Position numbers and translations under genes: made by a program
Source: Chrysophaeum taylorii
Taxonomy: Eukaryota > Sar > Pelagophyceae > Pelagomonadales > Pelagomonadaceae
Length of the DNA stretch: 64,000 nucleotides
Assembly (NCBI GenBank): GCA_029834535.1
Contig: JAQMWT010000523.1
Location: 62,001-126,000, forward strand
Direction of reading: 5' to 3'
Notes under the pieces: model-generated
What the model saw: only the letters and a program-made list of their open reading frames with translations
Told to the model about the DNA's origin: nothing
Database searches by the model: none
Shown here: positions 1-12,322 of the stretch, in pieces
How the letters are laid out: the number at the start of each line of letters is the position of its first letter
Position numbering within the stretch: the first letter of the stretch is position 1

Positions 1-3000
1 TACTTCAATCACGAGCGTATTAACAAACCTGCTCTCGCGGCCTGGCCAGCCATAACGAAAGTGTACAATATGCACTATCTCCCTAACAAAACGCGCGCCA
101 TAATGCTTATAGCATTTAGCTTTTATGAAACTGTTTCGTCTAACGATGTCGCGTACTTAAAACAGCAATTTTGCGCTGTCGTTTACAATCTTGACTGGTA
201 TGTACATGTCTCCATTGAATGTGTGCAGTCCTTCAGGCATCTTTCTTATCAACTTAATCCCGAGGAAACTAATCTTCAGTTCGACGAACCTACTCTATGT
301 CGGAAGGTTTACGAAGAAACTTTCAAACATTTCGCCAATAGTACCAGCAATAACAGGTACAACAGGGGTTGGGCTGAATGGTGCATCGTCTATGAGACGC
401 GCTCATCTCCAAGAGCTCAACCTGGATCAGACAAATTATGTCATCCATCCGACTCATCCCATATTCTTGAATTCGCACTGGATCGCATTGGATCTATATA
501 ATCCAGTTTCCAATAACGCCGAACACAAAAGACGCCTTGAGGCTCCTGTCTCTTGGATACCCTACGTGGAGGGTCTGTCGACACATCAAAAGCCAAAGGT
601 CTTATTAACTCAATTGCTGGACACTACTGACACTGAGCTTAACCATACAGCACACGTGTTCACGACTCTTACTGCCGCAGCCTCTGGACCTTCCAAACCC
701 CAGTTTGACCCCAAGCGACTTAGAAATGCTAAAGACGCAAGTCAGCCTGTCTCTCGCAATGACCTGAGCTATTATCGCCCTGGTAACTCCTATGTCACCA
801 AACCACGTGGCCCTGGTCAGACCAATGACCAACCCGTGTATGCGCGAACTTTCGATCGCTCTGCTCGATCAGATATGAAATTGCTAGATCGCACTAAACA
901 TACTACGGATGCTCTCAAGGAACAATATAAAGAACTCTCTCGGCATGCTCCGCATAACGCCACTACAACGCAACTGCAGGACAATGTAAAACAAACTGTT
1001 TGAGACATTACTGCACTCCGCTGACATTATCCCTACCTGCGCTTCGTACGATAGCACAGAAGTGCTTCGCCTTAACGAACAGCTTAACAATGCCGAAGAT
1101 ATTGTGCATAGTGCACACACACATCTGCTTTCGACCGAAACGTCGTTAAACTATGGGTCAGAGCAACCTACCGCTTCTGAACCCAACTCTACTAAGTCTG
1201 CTGGCTCTGATGGTCCTACTAACGCCATTCCTACTCCCACCGAGTCTGTGAATTTCACTGAAGCGCCTATAGCAGAATTAACCCCTGATCAGCTAAACGT
1301 ACTTTCGTCTCACGTGACAGCAGCAATGTGCCGTCACAGCTCCGCTCAAGCTACGGTGCAGTCGAACAATCCTACTCCAACTCAAGCTACAAACACTGGA
1401 CTTTCGCCCTTTGACATCGAAAATGGTCTAGGGTGCTGACAATGGGGAACCAACTCCCCCGGTAGCTCCAATCAGCTTCACCCGAGTTGTTGTAACTTCC
1501 AAATTGATTAGCCAACCAAGCTTTTCTGCAGCGAGCATTTCGTCCACCAGTGTCCATAGCGAGAACGAATTTTTAACCAAGTATATGAGGGATCACAACC
1601 TCCCTCTTCATTATCAATTCCTCTATCTGGACAGTTATGCATCAATATCCTTGACGACAACATTTGATTTCGCTATCCCTAATCCTATCGTACCGATTGA
1701 TCCTTTAATCGCCCCCGTTGTCCAAACTGCTACAGGTCAACAACAGGTCTCTCATCTAATGCTGACTATGAACATTGTCACACCATTACGTGACCACCCT
1801 GGCATCGGCTATGTTAAAATTGACTATGCCTTGTTTTGCAGCCAGTGTAAGGACGTCAACTTTTTGTCCTCTCCGCTCCCGAGTGGAGCAAAACTAAGCT
1901 GACAATACGCTTAACAGCAGCGATCAACCAAGTTTGTCCCATCTCACAAGCCTTATAGACAAAGATGTCAAGATACCTATCCATTTCGGATCATGATTTG
2001 TCAGCTTTACCTTGTCTACCTTACACACTTGCACGTGATTGGAACATGTAACTAAGATCATTGGCATTTCCGCTTAACAGGTATAACGAAAACAGGGACC
2101 TTTGTCATTACTACTCGTACCTTATGACCAAAATTCCCTTCACGTCCCTGGCTCCATCCTTTACTACCTAATCTTCGCAAGCGCAATGAATGTGTGCGCA
2201 ACAACACGACACCACTGGTATGACCGCATTCACGACCAGTGTTCTTATCTCTTGAACACGGCAAGTCCCGTACTCCATCTGTCATGTTACTATGTTCTGG
2301 TTTATCAACCCCTGCACACGCATGTTACGTAGACGATTTCCATATGTGTTGATCTTCCAATCTCTCCCTTCCTTGTTTACTAACCATCTCCACTCTATTA
2401 CTGAGGAGGAGATATTACACTGTATTGTGATATAATAGAAATCACACCCCCTTGTACCAACCGTAATGACAAACTTTCTGAAGAGCACTAACAGCTCTGA
2501 CTTGGTCAGCCTACTCGACGATGCTCTATTTGACAGCATGCTTACCGTCATCAAGCTGCTCATACCCCTCGTTCTTCTAGCGGAAATGACACCGCCTCAT
2601 AAACAGGTACACCACGATCACATTTCTGTGGCTAATCTTATCCATGCCACTCTCGATTACACGGTTGAAGTTGTCGACCGATTTCCCACTTACCTCTGCG
2701 GCGATTACCAATAGCGAGAGAGGTGGATCTGTGTTGGTCGTAGGTAGAACACCGGCAACATCAACGTGTTTTCCTGGCCTAATCAACACCCGAAACGGTG
2801 TCTGGACATCGCAGATGATATCACTGCCGTTCCAAAATCACTCTGGATGTCGAAAGAACTCGCCAAGGACTCGATTCGAATTTACCCAGATCTACCTCTG
2901 GTGTCTTCACCCAAAACATGTCCATTGTACTTTCGCACAGGTTCTATTCGGCTAAGTATGAATGAACTTGAAACTTTAAACCTCTTGTTCCTCAGACTTC

Positions 3001-4350
3001 ATTCTCAACAAGCTCTCGAGCAAGCCACCCATAATTCACCTTCTGAATGCATATACCATAATTTGGGCTTCATGCGGACCTCCAATAAACCACTACCGGG
3101 ATCATCTAATCCCATTCGCCTCATTCGAAGCATTCATCACGCTCTACAATGTATTCGCAAGGCTCTTGCCTAACTCACCCACTCCTGTGTCCTATTATAT
3201 TGCGATTTTAGAAACTAACCAACCTGCACACAGGTTATTCCTTACAAACTCATCATCCACGTACAACATCTACTTTCTCTCTGGTGATAAACACTCTGAA
3301 GGTAACCTCCTAGTTGAGAACAAAGTCAACAAGTACAAGGCTTCTATTCACCCATTTGGATCTACCTACACGCTAGCCTCTTCCGATAACCCAGCTGACA
3401 AGTCTATTCACTTGGATCCTTTCAAAGGCTACCGTTGGCCTGTTCAGTCTTATCCCCAGGTCGACACTGCTCATGGCAACCTTCCTGCCATTAAAAACCT
3501 TCTCACTCAATGTAACCTTGTTATGCCGCACTGTGTCACCTACGATTCTGCCTGCGACCAACTTTCTTTTAAGGACAAGCATTTCGCCTTAGAAGACTAT
3601 CACTTATCTCATAGTTGCTACCTTGGCTTCTTACGGAACAGTGATCGCAAGCTTGGCTCTAAAATTCATTCCATGTTTGCCCCCTTGCCAACCATTCGTG
3701 GATATGCAAAGATCATATTACTCGATCCTCGCAATGGAAAGCTTAAAGCTTCGATATCCAACATGCCCAAAACTTATAAGAGCCAACAATCATACCCGTC
3801 CTCAAGAGTCTTTCCTATTTTCTCTCAAGAGTGATTTCTGCTGCGATCTTCTAAGCAATGCCCTGCCTGCTGCTACATACCATACTCTCTATACTCACCT
3901 CTGTCGCATAGTGTTCGACATGAAGTCTCTTATGTTGGCACCTAACTTTCAACATGATGCTGCGACTCAGAAGAAGACATATGTGTCTACCTTTCTCACT
4001 CGCGAACTGCCCCCCTTCAGTAACAGTTCTGACAATATTTCTCAAGCAAGCGCATTCATGAGCCATATCTCAAACCGGAGCTGGACCGAAATGTCGTTAA
4101 ACTACCGCTCCTCAGGAAATGCACCTGAAGAAGCACTTACTTCGGCAGTCTCAGAGGAGGATGAGCATGCTGACGCAGACTCTAACGACGACGGAACTGT
4201 ACCCTCCTTAGATCCACGTGCTGAGCTTAAATTCAGCGTACGTAGGAAAAAGCACATACCCGCAAAGTCGACTCCTCGCAAGGTTCTACCGCACGGCACA
4301 GTGGAGCATCAGAATGCTAAAGAACGGCAGATCTTCGCATCCCTGAAACT
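1..4350 (+). mobile_element. Remnant of an LTR retroelement (probably Copia-like), old and broken
   Basis: This stretch is clearly less GC-rich than the host genes downstream and carries only short + strand open frames. The region around 1600-1900 encodes a retropepsin-like segment: a strand ending in LDSYAS, followed after a spacer by an alternating hydrophobic stretch with ATGQQ, the usual shape of a Copia protease. The segments before it (about 60-1440) are hydrophilic and gag-like. Those after it (about 2460-4350) are not recognised and end in an acidic, then basic tail. Two separated points (about 1134 and 4083) share a near-identical word reading gaccgaaa-gtcgttaaacta, which hints at duplicated or rearranged material. 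No LTRs were found. It is broken in many places and looks old. The family call rests mainly on the protease-like piece. Confidence 0.4.
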
Positions 4351-4392
4351 GTAGAAAGTAGGCGGTCCGAGCCGAAACGAGGAGCGCCGAAA

Positions 4393-4511
4393 GGTCGGTC
4401 GGCGGAGAGTGACCATCAAGCTTGTCGCCATGCGACGAGGAGACCGCGATGTGACTGACAACCAACTCGTCGATAACCTTCCGTCTTCGCCCCCGGCCAT
4501 ACCCCGTCCCA
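4393..4511. repeat. Dispersed ~118-bp repeat, copy 1
   Basis: This segment is almost identical to 53345-53462 in the same orientation, including the word gagaccgcgatgtgactgac. The two copies differ by only a few bases, and similarity stops abruptly at about 4512 and 53463. The copies are 49 kb apart on either side of the host gene block, so this is a dispersed mobile repeat or a conserved end of a larger element. Confidence 0.8.
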
Positions 4512-4513
4512 CT

Positions 4514-4620
4514 CACATTCAGTACCTCGTCAAGTATTGCGGTTCGGAGTCGCGCGTTTGGCTACGGCACAGTGATCTCTCTGCGTCGGCGCTCTCTCTG
4601 ATCGGAGCCTTCAACGCGCG
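4514..4620 (+). other. Chromodomain-like peptide fragment
   Basis: Directly after the dispersed repeat, one frame reads IQYLVKYCGSESRVWLRHSD and continues with a leucine-rich helix. This matches the chromodomain pattern of YLVKW-G, an aromatic residue, then a helix. Chromodomains at the end of integrase are a hallmark of Gypsy chromoviruses, so this is probably a scrap of one. It is too short to assign firmly. Confidence 0.35.
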
Positions 4621-4824
4621 TGCCCGAGAAGAGCGCGAGGCTCCAGGCTCTCAGAGCCCCCGACAGAGCCGCCGAGCCTCAGTTTGCGGCGGTCCGTAGA
4701 ATGGTAGCTCTGCAGACCGGGGCGCCTGGCAAGCAAGGCAGGTTTACCCTCGCGTATGAGACCTCCTCGCGACTAGCGAGTGCTAGAGACAGGCGCGTAG
4801 GCGTAGGTGCGCGGCAAGGAACAC

Positions 4825-4905
4825 GACCTCCCCCAGCTTGAAATTTTAGCGCTGGGGGGTCGCAGACCTCCACCTCAGCATAAAACTCTAGCGCAGGGGG
4901 GTCGC
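4825..4905. repeat. Two imperfect ~40-bp tandem units
   Basis: Two neighbouring units, 4825-4864 and 4865-4905, each begin gacctcc and end with agcgc followed by ggggggtcgc, with a divergent AT-richer middle. A third unit begins at 4906 but is not completed. The pattern separates the dispersed repeat from the Gypsy remnant that follows. Confidence 0.6.
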
Positions 4906-4913
4906 GACCTCCC

Positions 4914-7760
4914 ATGCCCAGTACCTCGTTGTCCTCGCGCCCCCCTGGAAGCGGTCTTCGCCCAGCCCAGGTCGCTCGATGGGCAACGCGCCTCGCGAAT
5001 TTCGACCCTGAATTAGGCTACAAACCCGGCAAGTCGCCCGGGATGAGCATACCAGACTGTCTTTCTCGAAACCCTACAGAACATATGATCATCGCGACCG
5101 GCGAACTTGAAAAACCTCTCAACCACGCATATCTAGTTGTCCAAGAATTGCCTAAGACCAAACGACGACAACGGGAAGCCGATCCCAGGATGTCACGTGA
5201 CCCTGTCCTTCATCACGACGGACATCCCAGAAGAGGAAGAAGATCCCCCAGACGGCCCGTCTTCTTTCTGTGTCGTATGTGTCACGAGACAACGGCAGAA
5301 AGTTCACCTCCATTATCAAACGTCAACTACATCCTCTGCACGATGCAGCTGGTACACAAGGATAAGAACCCTCAGAGCCGTACTCTCTTGGAAATAGCGA
5401 AGGCTCAGGAAAACGATCCTGTGTGTGACAATCCGTTCTCGCATGGCTCAGGCGCGTTCCCTTCGCAAATACGTCGCCAATTGCTGTTTCGAGATTATCA
5501 ATGGAGTATTGTACCGGATTGCCACCGATTTACAACCTGTGTTTGTCGCTCCCGCAACTTCGCGCGAAATGATTATCCGATTGTAACACGACAACCCCAA
5601 CAACGGTGGGCATATGGGCCGCGACAGCACTTGCCAATCGATCTCCGAACGCGCTATTGATGCCCATATATGTCGAATAAGTTCGACGACTTTATTGGCC
5701 AGTGTCTCATGTGCCAGAAAGCTCGCACACCCGAGCCGAAACGCCATGGTTTTCTGCGCCAGCCCGCCTACGATGGCAGTTGCGTCACCCTCTCCATGGA
5801 TCTCTTCGGACCGCTGACGAGCGCCGGTCCCAGCGCGTATATCTTTGTCACGTTTGGTAGTTTGCCGCTCAGGCTCCTCACGGACAACGGTGGCGATTTC
5901 AGCAGCGAGATCATGCGCGACTTCTGTATAGCTTTCGAGGTTCGTTACCACACGACGGTACCATATCACGCTCAAGCGAATCCCGCCGAACCAGTGCACA
6001 ATTTTCTCGAGGCTTTCCTTCGCGCCTCTCTTCAGGACCGCAGTGTCACGGAGGAGAGGAGGACTAGCCTGCTTTCGCGAAATATGTGGCATTATGTTAC
6101 AATCGACATGGGCTCGGTACTCTCTCGCAACTGTAGTGACTCTGAGGACGTTGACTCTCGTCTGAAGAAGGCGGCAGCGGCTTTCGGTGCGCTCCGTCAC
6201 TACGTTCTTGCCTCGAGATACGTCCTTGCCAAACGAACTGTCTACGTCGGTCTCATCCTCGCCATCCTCCTTCACGGAGCGGAATATGCACCATGAGCGC
6301 CTAACCGAGGTTGTCTACAGTCGCTCACGATACTTTTACGCACAGTGCGCACGCGCAACGTGCCGCGTTACGCGTCGTCAGACCTGGCAATATCATATCA
6401 AAACTTCAACCCTCTTCCAACGCCTCGGCCTGGAGACTATCGACATCTACATCTTTCGCCGACATCTTCGCAGGGCAGGCCACGTTGCCGGCACGCCCCG
6501 GAATTGCCTCCCTCGGAAGACGCTCACTTCTTGGTGCGCCTCCATACGTCCCCGCTGGTCCCAAGAGTTCACGTACGGCCGTGGTTTGAACGAGGCACTC
6601 CGCAAATTCAACATACTGACAACGACTTGGTAGTACCAATGGTACTCCTCGCTTAAAACCGTGACAACTGGCGACAAAAAATCAAGTCGTCCTCAATTCC
6701 CCTTTCTACACCCCCCGTCTCGTTGCCCAGTATCTCTGATCCCACGCGCCACGGCGCTGGGATGATTAGCCTACGCCCCATGCACTGGGCTGGCTTATAG
6801 TTACTTAGCTAGCTATCCCCGAACACAGATGTCGACGACGTTCGTGCTTCGTACGAACCGTCAGCCGATACTTCCGGCTGGTTAAAAATTGATCAACCAT
6901 CCCGTCAAGGTTTGCCCAAGTTCCTCGCCGATGCTTTGTCTGAAACCAAGAGCGCTTTCAAGTTTTACACTCAAGTCGTGGCCGAAGCTCATCACCGCGC
7001 TTAAACGACCCAGAAATTAGCTGACGACGCCGAGCACAACGATGTGGAATACGAAGATGGATCTCATTTGCTGCTGTATATCCCAAAGCTAGTTGCCCCT
7101 AAAGTTGGGTGGACCTTTCCTCATTATCAAGCGACTTTCGTCTGTCATCTACGAGATCAAGCCTGTCGACCACCCTCCAGAACAGCGCATCGTCTTTGTC
7201 CGACAGATGATTACACCAGCTTCGGTTCCCCCGATTGTAGACCGCGCTATTTGTAAATCCGCCAGCACTTTTCGAGATGACTATCGGCCATGTCGCTTCG
7301 TCATTTCCGCATTCCTGATTTTAAAGACTGTTCATGGCGCGCAGAGTCTAGGTCGTCGAAGTCTACGAGTGCTACGTTTTCGAAAACGACCGCGTTGCTC
7401 TACATTTCTATTCCGATCTCGGTGACGACGACGAACTGTCCACCCACTTCTCACTTGTTGACTCGTAAACTCAAACCCGAATTTTATGATGTTGACGGAT
7501 GCAACGTTACTCTCAAGAAAAACATCACACCTCAATGCCCCCCGTGTGTCATGGATTTCGCACTTCACGAGATCGACGTTCTCATCCCGAACTTCAAACT
7601 TCAAAGTGGCCGAGTCCCCGCCGCTGTTTCAAAACGCGTTTACGATTTACTCGATATCACGAATCCCATCTCCCAAAGTCCAAGAAGTCGAAGAGTCTGT
7701 TAGAAACTCAAGCGCGGAAGGCAGCCTGAGCTTAACCAAATCTATAGAGTCCAAGTAGGC
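4914..7760 (+). mobile_element. Gypsy retrotransposon remnant (3' part of pol), old and broken
   Basis: The parts seen, in order, are the end of RNase H with its tail (RLANFDPELGYKPG, then SIPDCLSRNP), the integrase zinc finger (CLMCQKA), the integrase core (SMDLFGPL, LLTDNGGDF) and the integrase C-terminal region (TRKLKPEF-DVDG, FALHEIDVLIPNF). The RNase H tail and integrase C-terminus closely match the corresponding parts of the Gypsy element at 17360-26027 on the opposite strand, so the two are the same or sister families. It is broken by several changes and split by a LINE fragment at about 6040-6815. No LTR matching the younger element follows its pol end. It looks clearly older than the - strand copy. 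Confidence 0.8.
6040..6815 (+). mobile_element. LINE (non-LTR) 3' end inserted in the Gypsy remnant
   Basis: The text between the two halves of the Gypsy integrase is of LINE type. It holds the end of the reverse-transcriptase domain and the post-RT region: GSVLSRN followed by DVDSRLKKAAAAFGALR, then YVGLILAILLHGAE, then in a second frame FRRHLRRAGHVAG, LPRKTLTSW and YGRGLNEALRKFNI. The pattern 'RRLRWLGHVARMP...LPRKLLTSWV...TYGRTLNKAL' is standard for the C-terminus of many LINE ORF2 proteins. The two LINE segments lie in different frames, so at least one frameshift separates them. It is 5'-truncated, as is usual for LINE copies. About 150 bp of non-coding sequence follows before Gypsy integrase sequence resumes at about 6815. 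The clade is not assigned. Confidence 0.75.
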
Positions 7761-7850
7761 TTCACCCAGCCCTCCTCGAGTTGCACCTATCACTTACCCC
7801 TTATTAATTTAAGGGCTCGCGTCAGCGCCCTTCCTTTCACTCACCCCAGT

Positions 7851-7855
7851 TCTCC
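7851..7855. repeat. Target-site duplication, left copy (Copia element)
   Basis: The bases tctcc immediately precede the left LTR and recur at 17205-17209 immediately after the right LTR. A 5-bp duplication is the usual size for Copia integration and fixes the element's boundaries. Confidence 0.75.
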
Positions 7856-8050
7856 TAGAGAACAGTAATCACAACTGTGTTACCCTTCAGCAGAGCGTGA
7901 GAACAGTGGTAGTCTGTCCTCGAATCTGTCTCTTAATCGAGGACAGCCGGTGTGAATAACACAGCGTTTTCTTTACATCAAAGGTGGCAAATTAAGTGAA
8001 CTAACCCTAAAACAGGGGGTACTAACCCTAGTTCAGATTTTCTATCTCTA
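7856..8050 (-). repeat. Copia 3' LTR (195 bp)
   Basis: Nearly identical to 17010-17204. In + orientation it begins TAGAGA and ends TCTCTA, a perfect 6-bp terminal inverted repeat in place of the usual TG...CA ends. It lies next to the element's polypurine tract, so it is the 3' LTR of the - strand element. Confidence 0.9.
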
Positions 8051-8299
8051 CGCCCTCTCAGATTGAACGTGGGGAGCGAAATCTGGATCAAACTAAGCGG
8101 GAAGCGTCTTACCATCGACAAGAATGTAGAGAGTGTTCTGGACAGAGTCGTACGGTGGAAGAGCAGCTGAAAGAGTGACTTGATGGGATGGTGGGGAGGA
8201 TGAAGTGGAGTGAACGCCGTAGGCGTTTTTGAACTTGTGAAATAAGTTGCGTTGAAGGAGCTTCGAAAAATGATCAGCGACCTGGTAGAGAGTAGAACA

Positions 8300-9800
8300 C
8301 CAGAGAGGTCGAACGATCGAGTTAGCTTGGTAGTTACGAATGCGAAATTCCCGTAAGTTGATATGACGATAAGGAGCGCTGACTTTAGGATGATTAGCGA
8401 CATGTAGTGCGCTAGCGTTGTCAATAAGCAAGGGGATAGCGTGAGCTTGATCACACGAAAACAGATAGGGGTGTGAGGAGAAAAGCTTGTAGAACCAGTG
8501 ACATTCATCAGCGGCTGCGCTGGCGGCGATGAGCTCAGCTTCCATGGTGCTCTTGGCAGTGAGAGTCTGGCGTTTGCAAAATACGAGATTGCCAAAGACG
8601 AATATACATGCACCAGAATTGGATCGTAAGCGAGGGTCAGAACGATCAGCAAAGCTTGCATCAGTAAAACAGATAATAGGTGAACGAAGATGATGCAGTT
8701 CAGGATAGTGAGCGATCAGATGCTGAATAATGGGGGTAATAGACGGGCTGTCGGATGAATAGTCAAGGGATTCATTCGGAGTGCCCATTAAATAGCGAAG
8801 TAAAACATATAAGTGCAGAAGATGGGTTTGGTCAGGGTTGTGCATCCCTTTGCAGCATTTGTTGCACAATGTGGTGATGTCCGGCCGACATGTGACAGAC
8901 AAATAAATGCTGGTGCCACAATAGAAAGGGAAGTTTTGGCGTAATACATCTAAGGTAGTAGCCAAGTCTGAGAGAAGTTTAATAGAAGGCTTTTGGACGA
9001 GGATGTCCGAATAGGGGGCGTCTAGGCTATGTAGATTGAGCTTATGCTCAGCAAGCATCTTGCTGATCTTCGCTGCAACATTCATAGTGAGATGACCAGC
9101 GGAGACATTGTAGTGGACATCGATGCCAAGAAAGGATATGATGTTGTCATGCCATGTACCCTTGCCATATTCAGTCTCCAGAGCGGTGCGAAGAGACGCA
9201 ATTTTGGCAGTGTTGGTACCAGTGATCAATAGGTCATCGACTGAAACGGATAGTAATACCCATTGGTTGATAGATCGATCCCATTTGATATAAAGACAAG
9301 TATCGACTTGTGAGCGTTCGAACTCATGCTGTCGAAGAAATGAGTCGAGCTTAATATTCCATAACAAAGCTAACTGTTTGAGGCCATAGAGAGCCTTGAC
9401 GAGTCGGAGAGCGAGCTTCGACTCTGGATGGTTCTTCTGTATCTGCTGGACACTATTTGGAGAGACACGTATTCCTCGAGGAAAGTCGATCCATACCGGG
9501 CGATCGAGTGCAGATTAGATGAATGCCTGAGGAATGTCCGCGTTCGCGACAGGGAGCTTGTGCTTCACAGCAATGGCGAGCAGTAGCCGGTTGGTAGCGA
9601 GCATTGCGGTTGGTGAGGATGTGGCATAAAAGTCAATACCTACACGTGCCAAGAAACCTCGGGCGACTAGACGAGCTTTATGGCGGTCTGGAGTGCCGTC
9701 AGCAAAATACTTGATCTTCAGCACGAGCTTTGTCGAGATGGACGAACGGTCTGGTGGTAAAGGCTCAAGCTTGAATACACCATTGGAGCACAATCCTTCA
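8300..9800 (-). CDS. Copia reverse transcriptase and RNase H region (fossil)
   Basis: These are parts of the Copia pol. The RT N-terminal part shows DRHKARLVARGF and later ANADIPQAFI, matching the Copia consensus (YKARLVARGF, then D-NAFL). The RT catalytic core shows VSVDDLLITG, the Copia equivalent of YVDD. RNase H shows FTDASFADRSD, SNSGACIF and KSTMEAELIAAS, which carry its acidic residues. The segment lies between the integrase (upstream in the element) and the 3' LTR, as expected for Copia. It is broken in more than one place and is treated as a fossil. Confidence 0.85.
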
Positions 9801-11389
9801 ATTTCCTTGCGAATCGAAGCGATATGCTTTAACTTATCTTAAGTTCGACAATCTTTTCCGGCTCATAGACGATGTCTTCAGCGGTCACAAGTTGTAACAC
9901 GACGTGATCGATGTGCTGCAAATCATCGTCCATGACTTCTTGTAGAATGTCTTGATTCGGATCACTTTGACTGAGGAAGAGGTGTCCGAGTTCGCCAGAA
10001 TCATGCATGAAGGCATGCCTGTGACGAGAAGCTAGATGGTAGTGTTGATGCGCGGAGATGTCCCATAAAAGAGAGGAGCCCATACAACAGAATTCTTGGT
10101 TCCATTGACGCGCATAGTACTCTGCCGGTGACATTTCGTCATTGCACATGTAGTTCTCGAGAACAGAATTGTCGTTATCAAGGTGGTCAACCAACACAGA
10201 CGAGTGGTATGGCTTCCTGGGGAAGTCAACGTACAAGAGTTCCGCGTCGGTTTCTCTCTGCAAATCCAGTGCGGTGCCGCCCATGATACCATAGTCTTGT
10301 GTGTTACTTGCTAGGAGACATCCTTTCGGGACATCATTAGGCGGCTTAGCTTCTCTTCGAATGTTGAGAGCAGAGGCGATGCTGGCGGCGTGGCCCTGGT
10401 GCAGAGCGCTGACACTGATGAGGAACATCAATGTACTGGACATGTTGGCTGTGGCGTGAGCCGTGGATTGCTCTTGCTGGTATTTCCAGTTGCGACCATA
10501 CTCTGAGGCGAGAATGCGTCTGGTGAAGAGTTTTTCCATCGTCAACACATTTCACGATGTAGAGTTGATCCTTAGGGATGCGGAATCCACGTTCGTCATT
10601 GAGATCTGCTTTGAGTTTATCGCTCTGGTTACGATGCACGAGAACTGGAGTAAAACCTGAATCGTCGAGAACAACCTCTAGGCGATCTTTTCGTTTGGGC
10701 ATCGGGATGCTACCATCCGGTGGAGGTGGCCGGTTGAGGAACGAAAAATCCTGTTCAGGCGTCGCGTCGCTGACGGGACTTGAATCTGCAGCGGGAGTTG
10801 GATCCAGTTCTTTGTGGTTGTCGTCATCGCTAGGTTGGTCATCGTGCTCGTCTTCGTGAGTCTCGCCCTCATTTTTTGATTCCTGTCTAATTTCCGGCAT
10901 TTGCTGTTCGCTTATGCCTGGTAGCGGGTCCTCTTGTCGTGCCTTTGGTGGGATCTGTGCAAGTGCTTTGATCCGTTCGATCTCCTTGTTTCGGTTGACT
11001 GGCATGTCCGCGTCGACGTGAAAGTCGTTTGAGGTAACGATTTTTCCATATCGCCCTTGATGTACAAGCAGGATAGAGCTGTGAACATCACGGATAAATC
11101 GGTCCATACCGGGGAGGTTCGGGAGATAGTTGTTACTATGAAAGTAAGAGGCAGAGACGCTGGAGGGTTCCAGTTTGTGACTTTGAGGGTAGACGAAAGT
11201 GACAGGTTCGCCAAAGGGGAGACGCTTCAAGAGCGGTACCGTGGGCGACATGATACGCCGGGGAACGGTGCATGGCATGTGCGTGCGCGAAGGCAGGCCG
11301 TGAGAGCGCTGGTTGTCGGCTTGGATCTTATGCAGGAGAGCAAATCGGTGATAATACTCAGCGGCAATAGACTTTCCTTCGATGCGTAC

Positions 11390-11860
11390 ACTGCGAAGGT
11401 TGAGAAGACGAACCACGGTGCCGCGGGTGTTTTCTTTTATGATGTTTTCAGCAAAGTTCCGCTGGTGGAGGTGTCGACCAAGGATTTGGAATTGGAGACC
11501 AAACTGCACCTTGAGAGGGTGGAAGGCTTCGGAGCGAAAAGTCGAGAATGCGTCAGATGATATGATCTTCACATGTACATCGAATTCGACTTTGATGACG
11601 TTAACCACATAGAGGATGCCGGCCAGAACATCTTGCGCGTCTAATTTTCGTAGGAAATAGACCCATTTGTGTGCTGAGATGATACACACGAAGTGCTGCA
11701 TGATATAGCGAAATCCGCCGTAGCACTTGTGGATGCTCGGGTATGACACATCCATGTGGAGGTGTTGGCCAGGACCATAGGCCAGTTCGTCCTGTGACCA
11801 GGAAATGTTCTTGTGACGGAAGCTGACATGCGATTGACAGCGCTTGCATTCGCTGTAGTC
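11390..11860 (-). CDS. Copia integrase core (fossil)
   Basis: This lies in the same long open frame as the methyltransferase. A C-x2-C pair (ECKRCQSH) precedes the core, whose acidic residues sit in QHLHMDVSYP, IISSDAFSTF and NFAENIIKENT, consistent with the D-D-E order of retroviral-type integrases. A strand of aromatic and hydrophobic residues (FRYIMQHFVCIISAHKWVYF) between the first two is typical of Copia. Downstream in the same frame is an acidic Pro/Asp-rich linker leading to the RT region. Confidence 0.8.
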
Positions 11861-12322
11861 TTGTAAATACCGATCGTCACCTGGGCGGAGATTCGTTACA
11901 TTAGCGGCAATCGTGCGGCGAAGAATCTCTGGTTGCTGGTGGTGTGTGCGGTGCCAGCGAGTGACCAAAAGCACTCTTTTGGCGTGCTGAGTGGCGCCGG
12001 GCTGGTGCAAGGGCGGCAGAGCGGCAGTCGAAGCGCTGGGGGGGCTGGGTCGCTTGTCGACTCGGATCTTAGCAACGGTTGCCTCGGCAAGAAGCGTCTC
12101 GAGGTTTGTCGATTTGCTTGGTTTGCGGATCGCATCATGGTGAGCATCTGCAACGGCATTGAAGAGGGAGGTGAGGTTCAGGTCTTCCTCTGCTAGGAGA
12201 CGGCTGGAGATGGCTGAGAAGAATTCTGCAACCTGGTGGATGTCTCCAGGGCTGGGGATGCCATGGCGTATTGTAGCCCATTCGACGTGAAGGTTCACGT
12301 GGTGGTGCGATTCGTGGAATGC

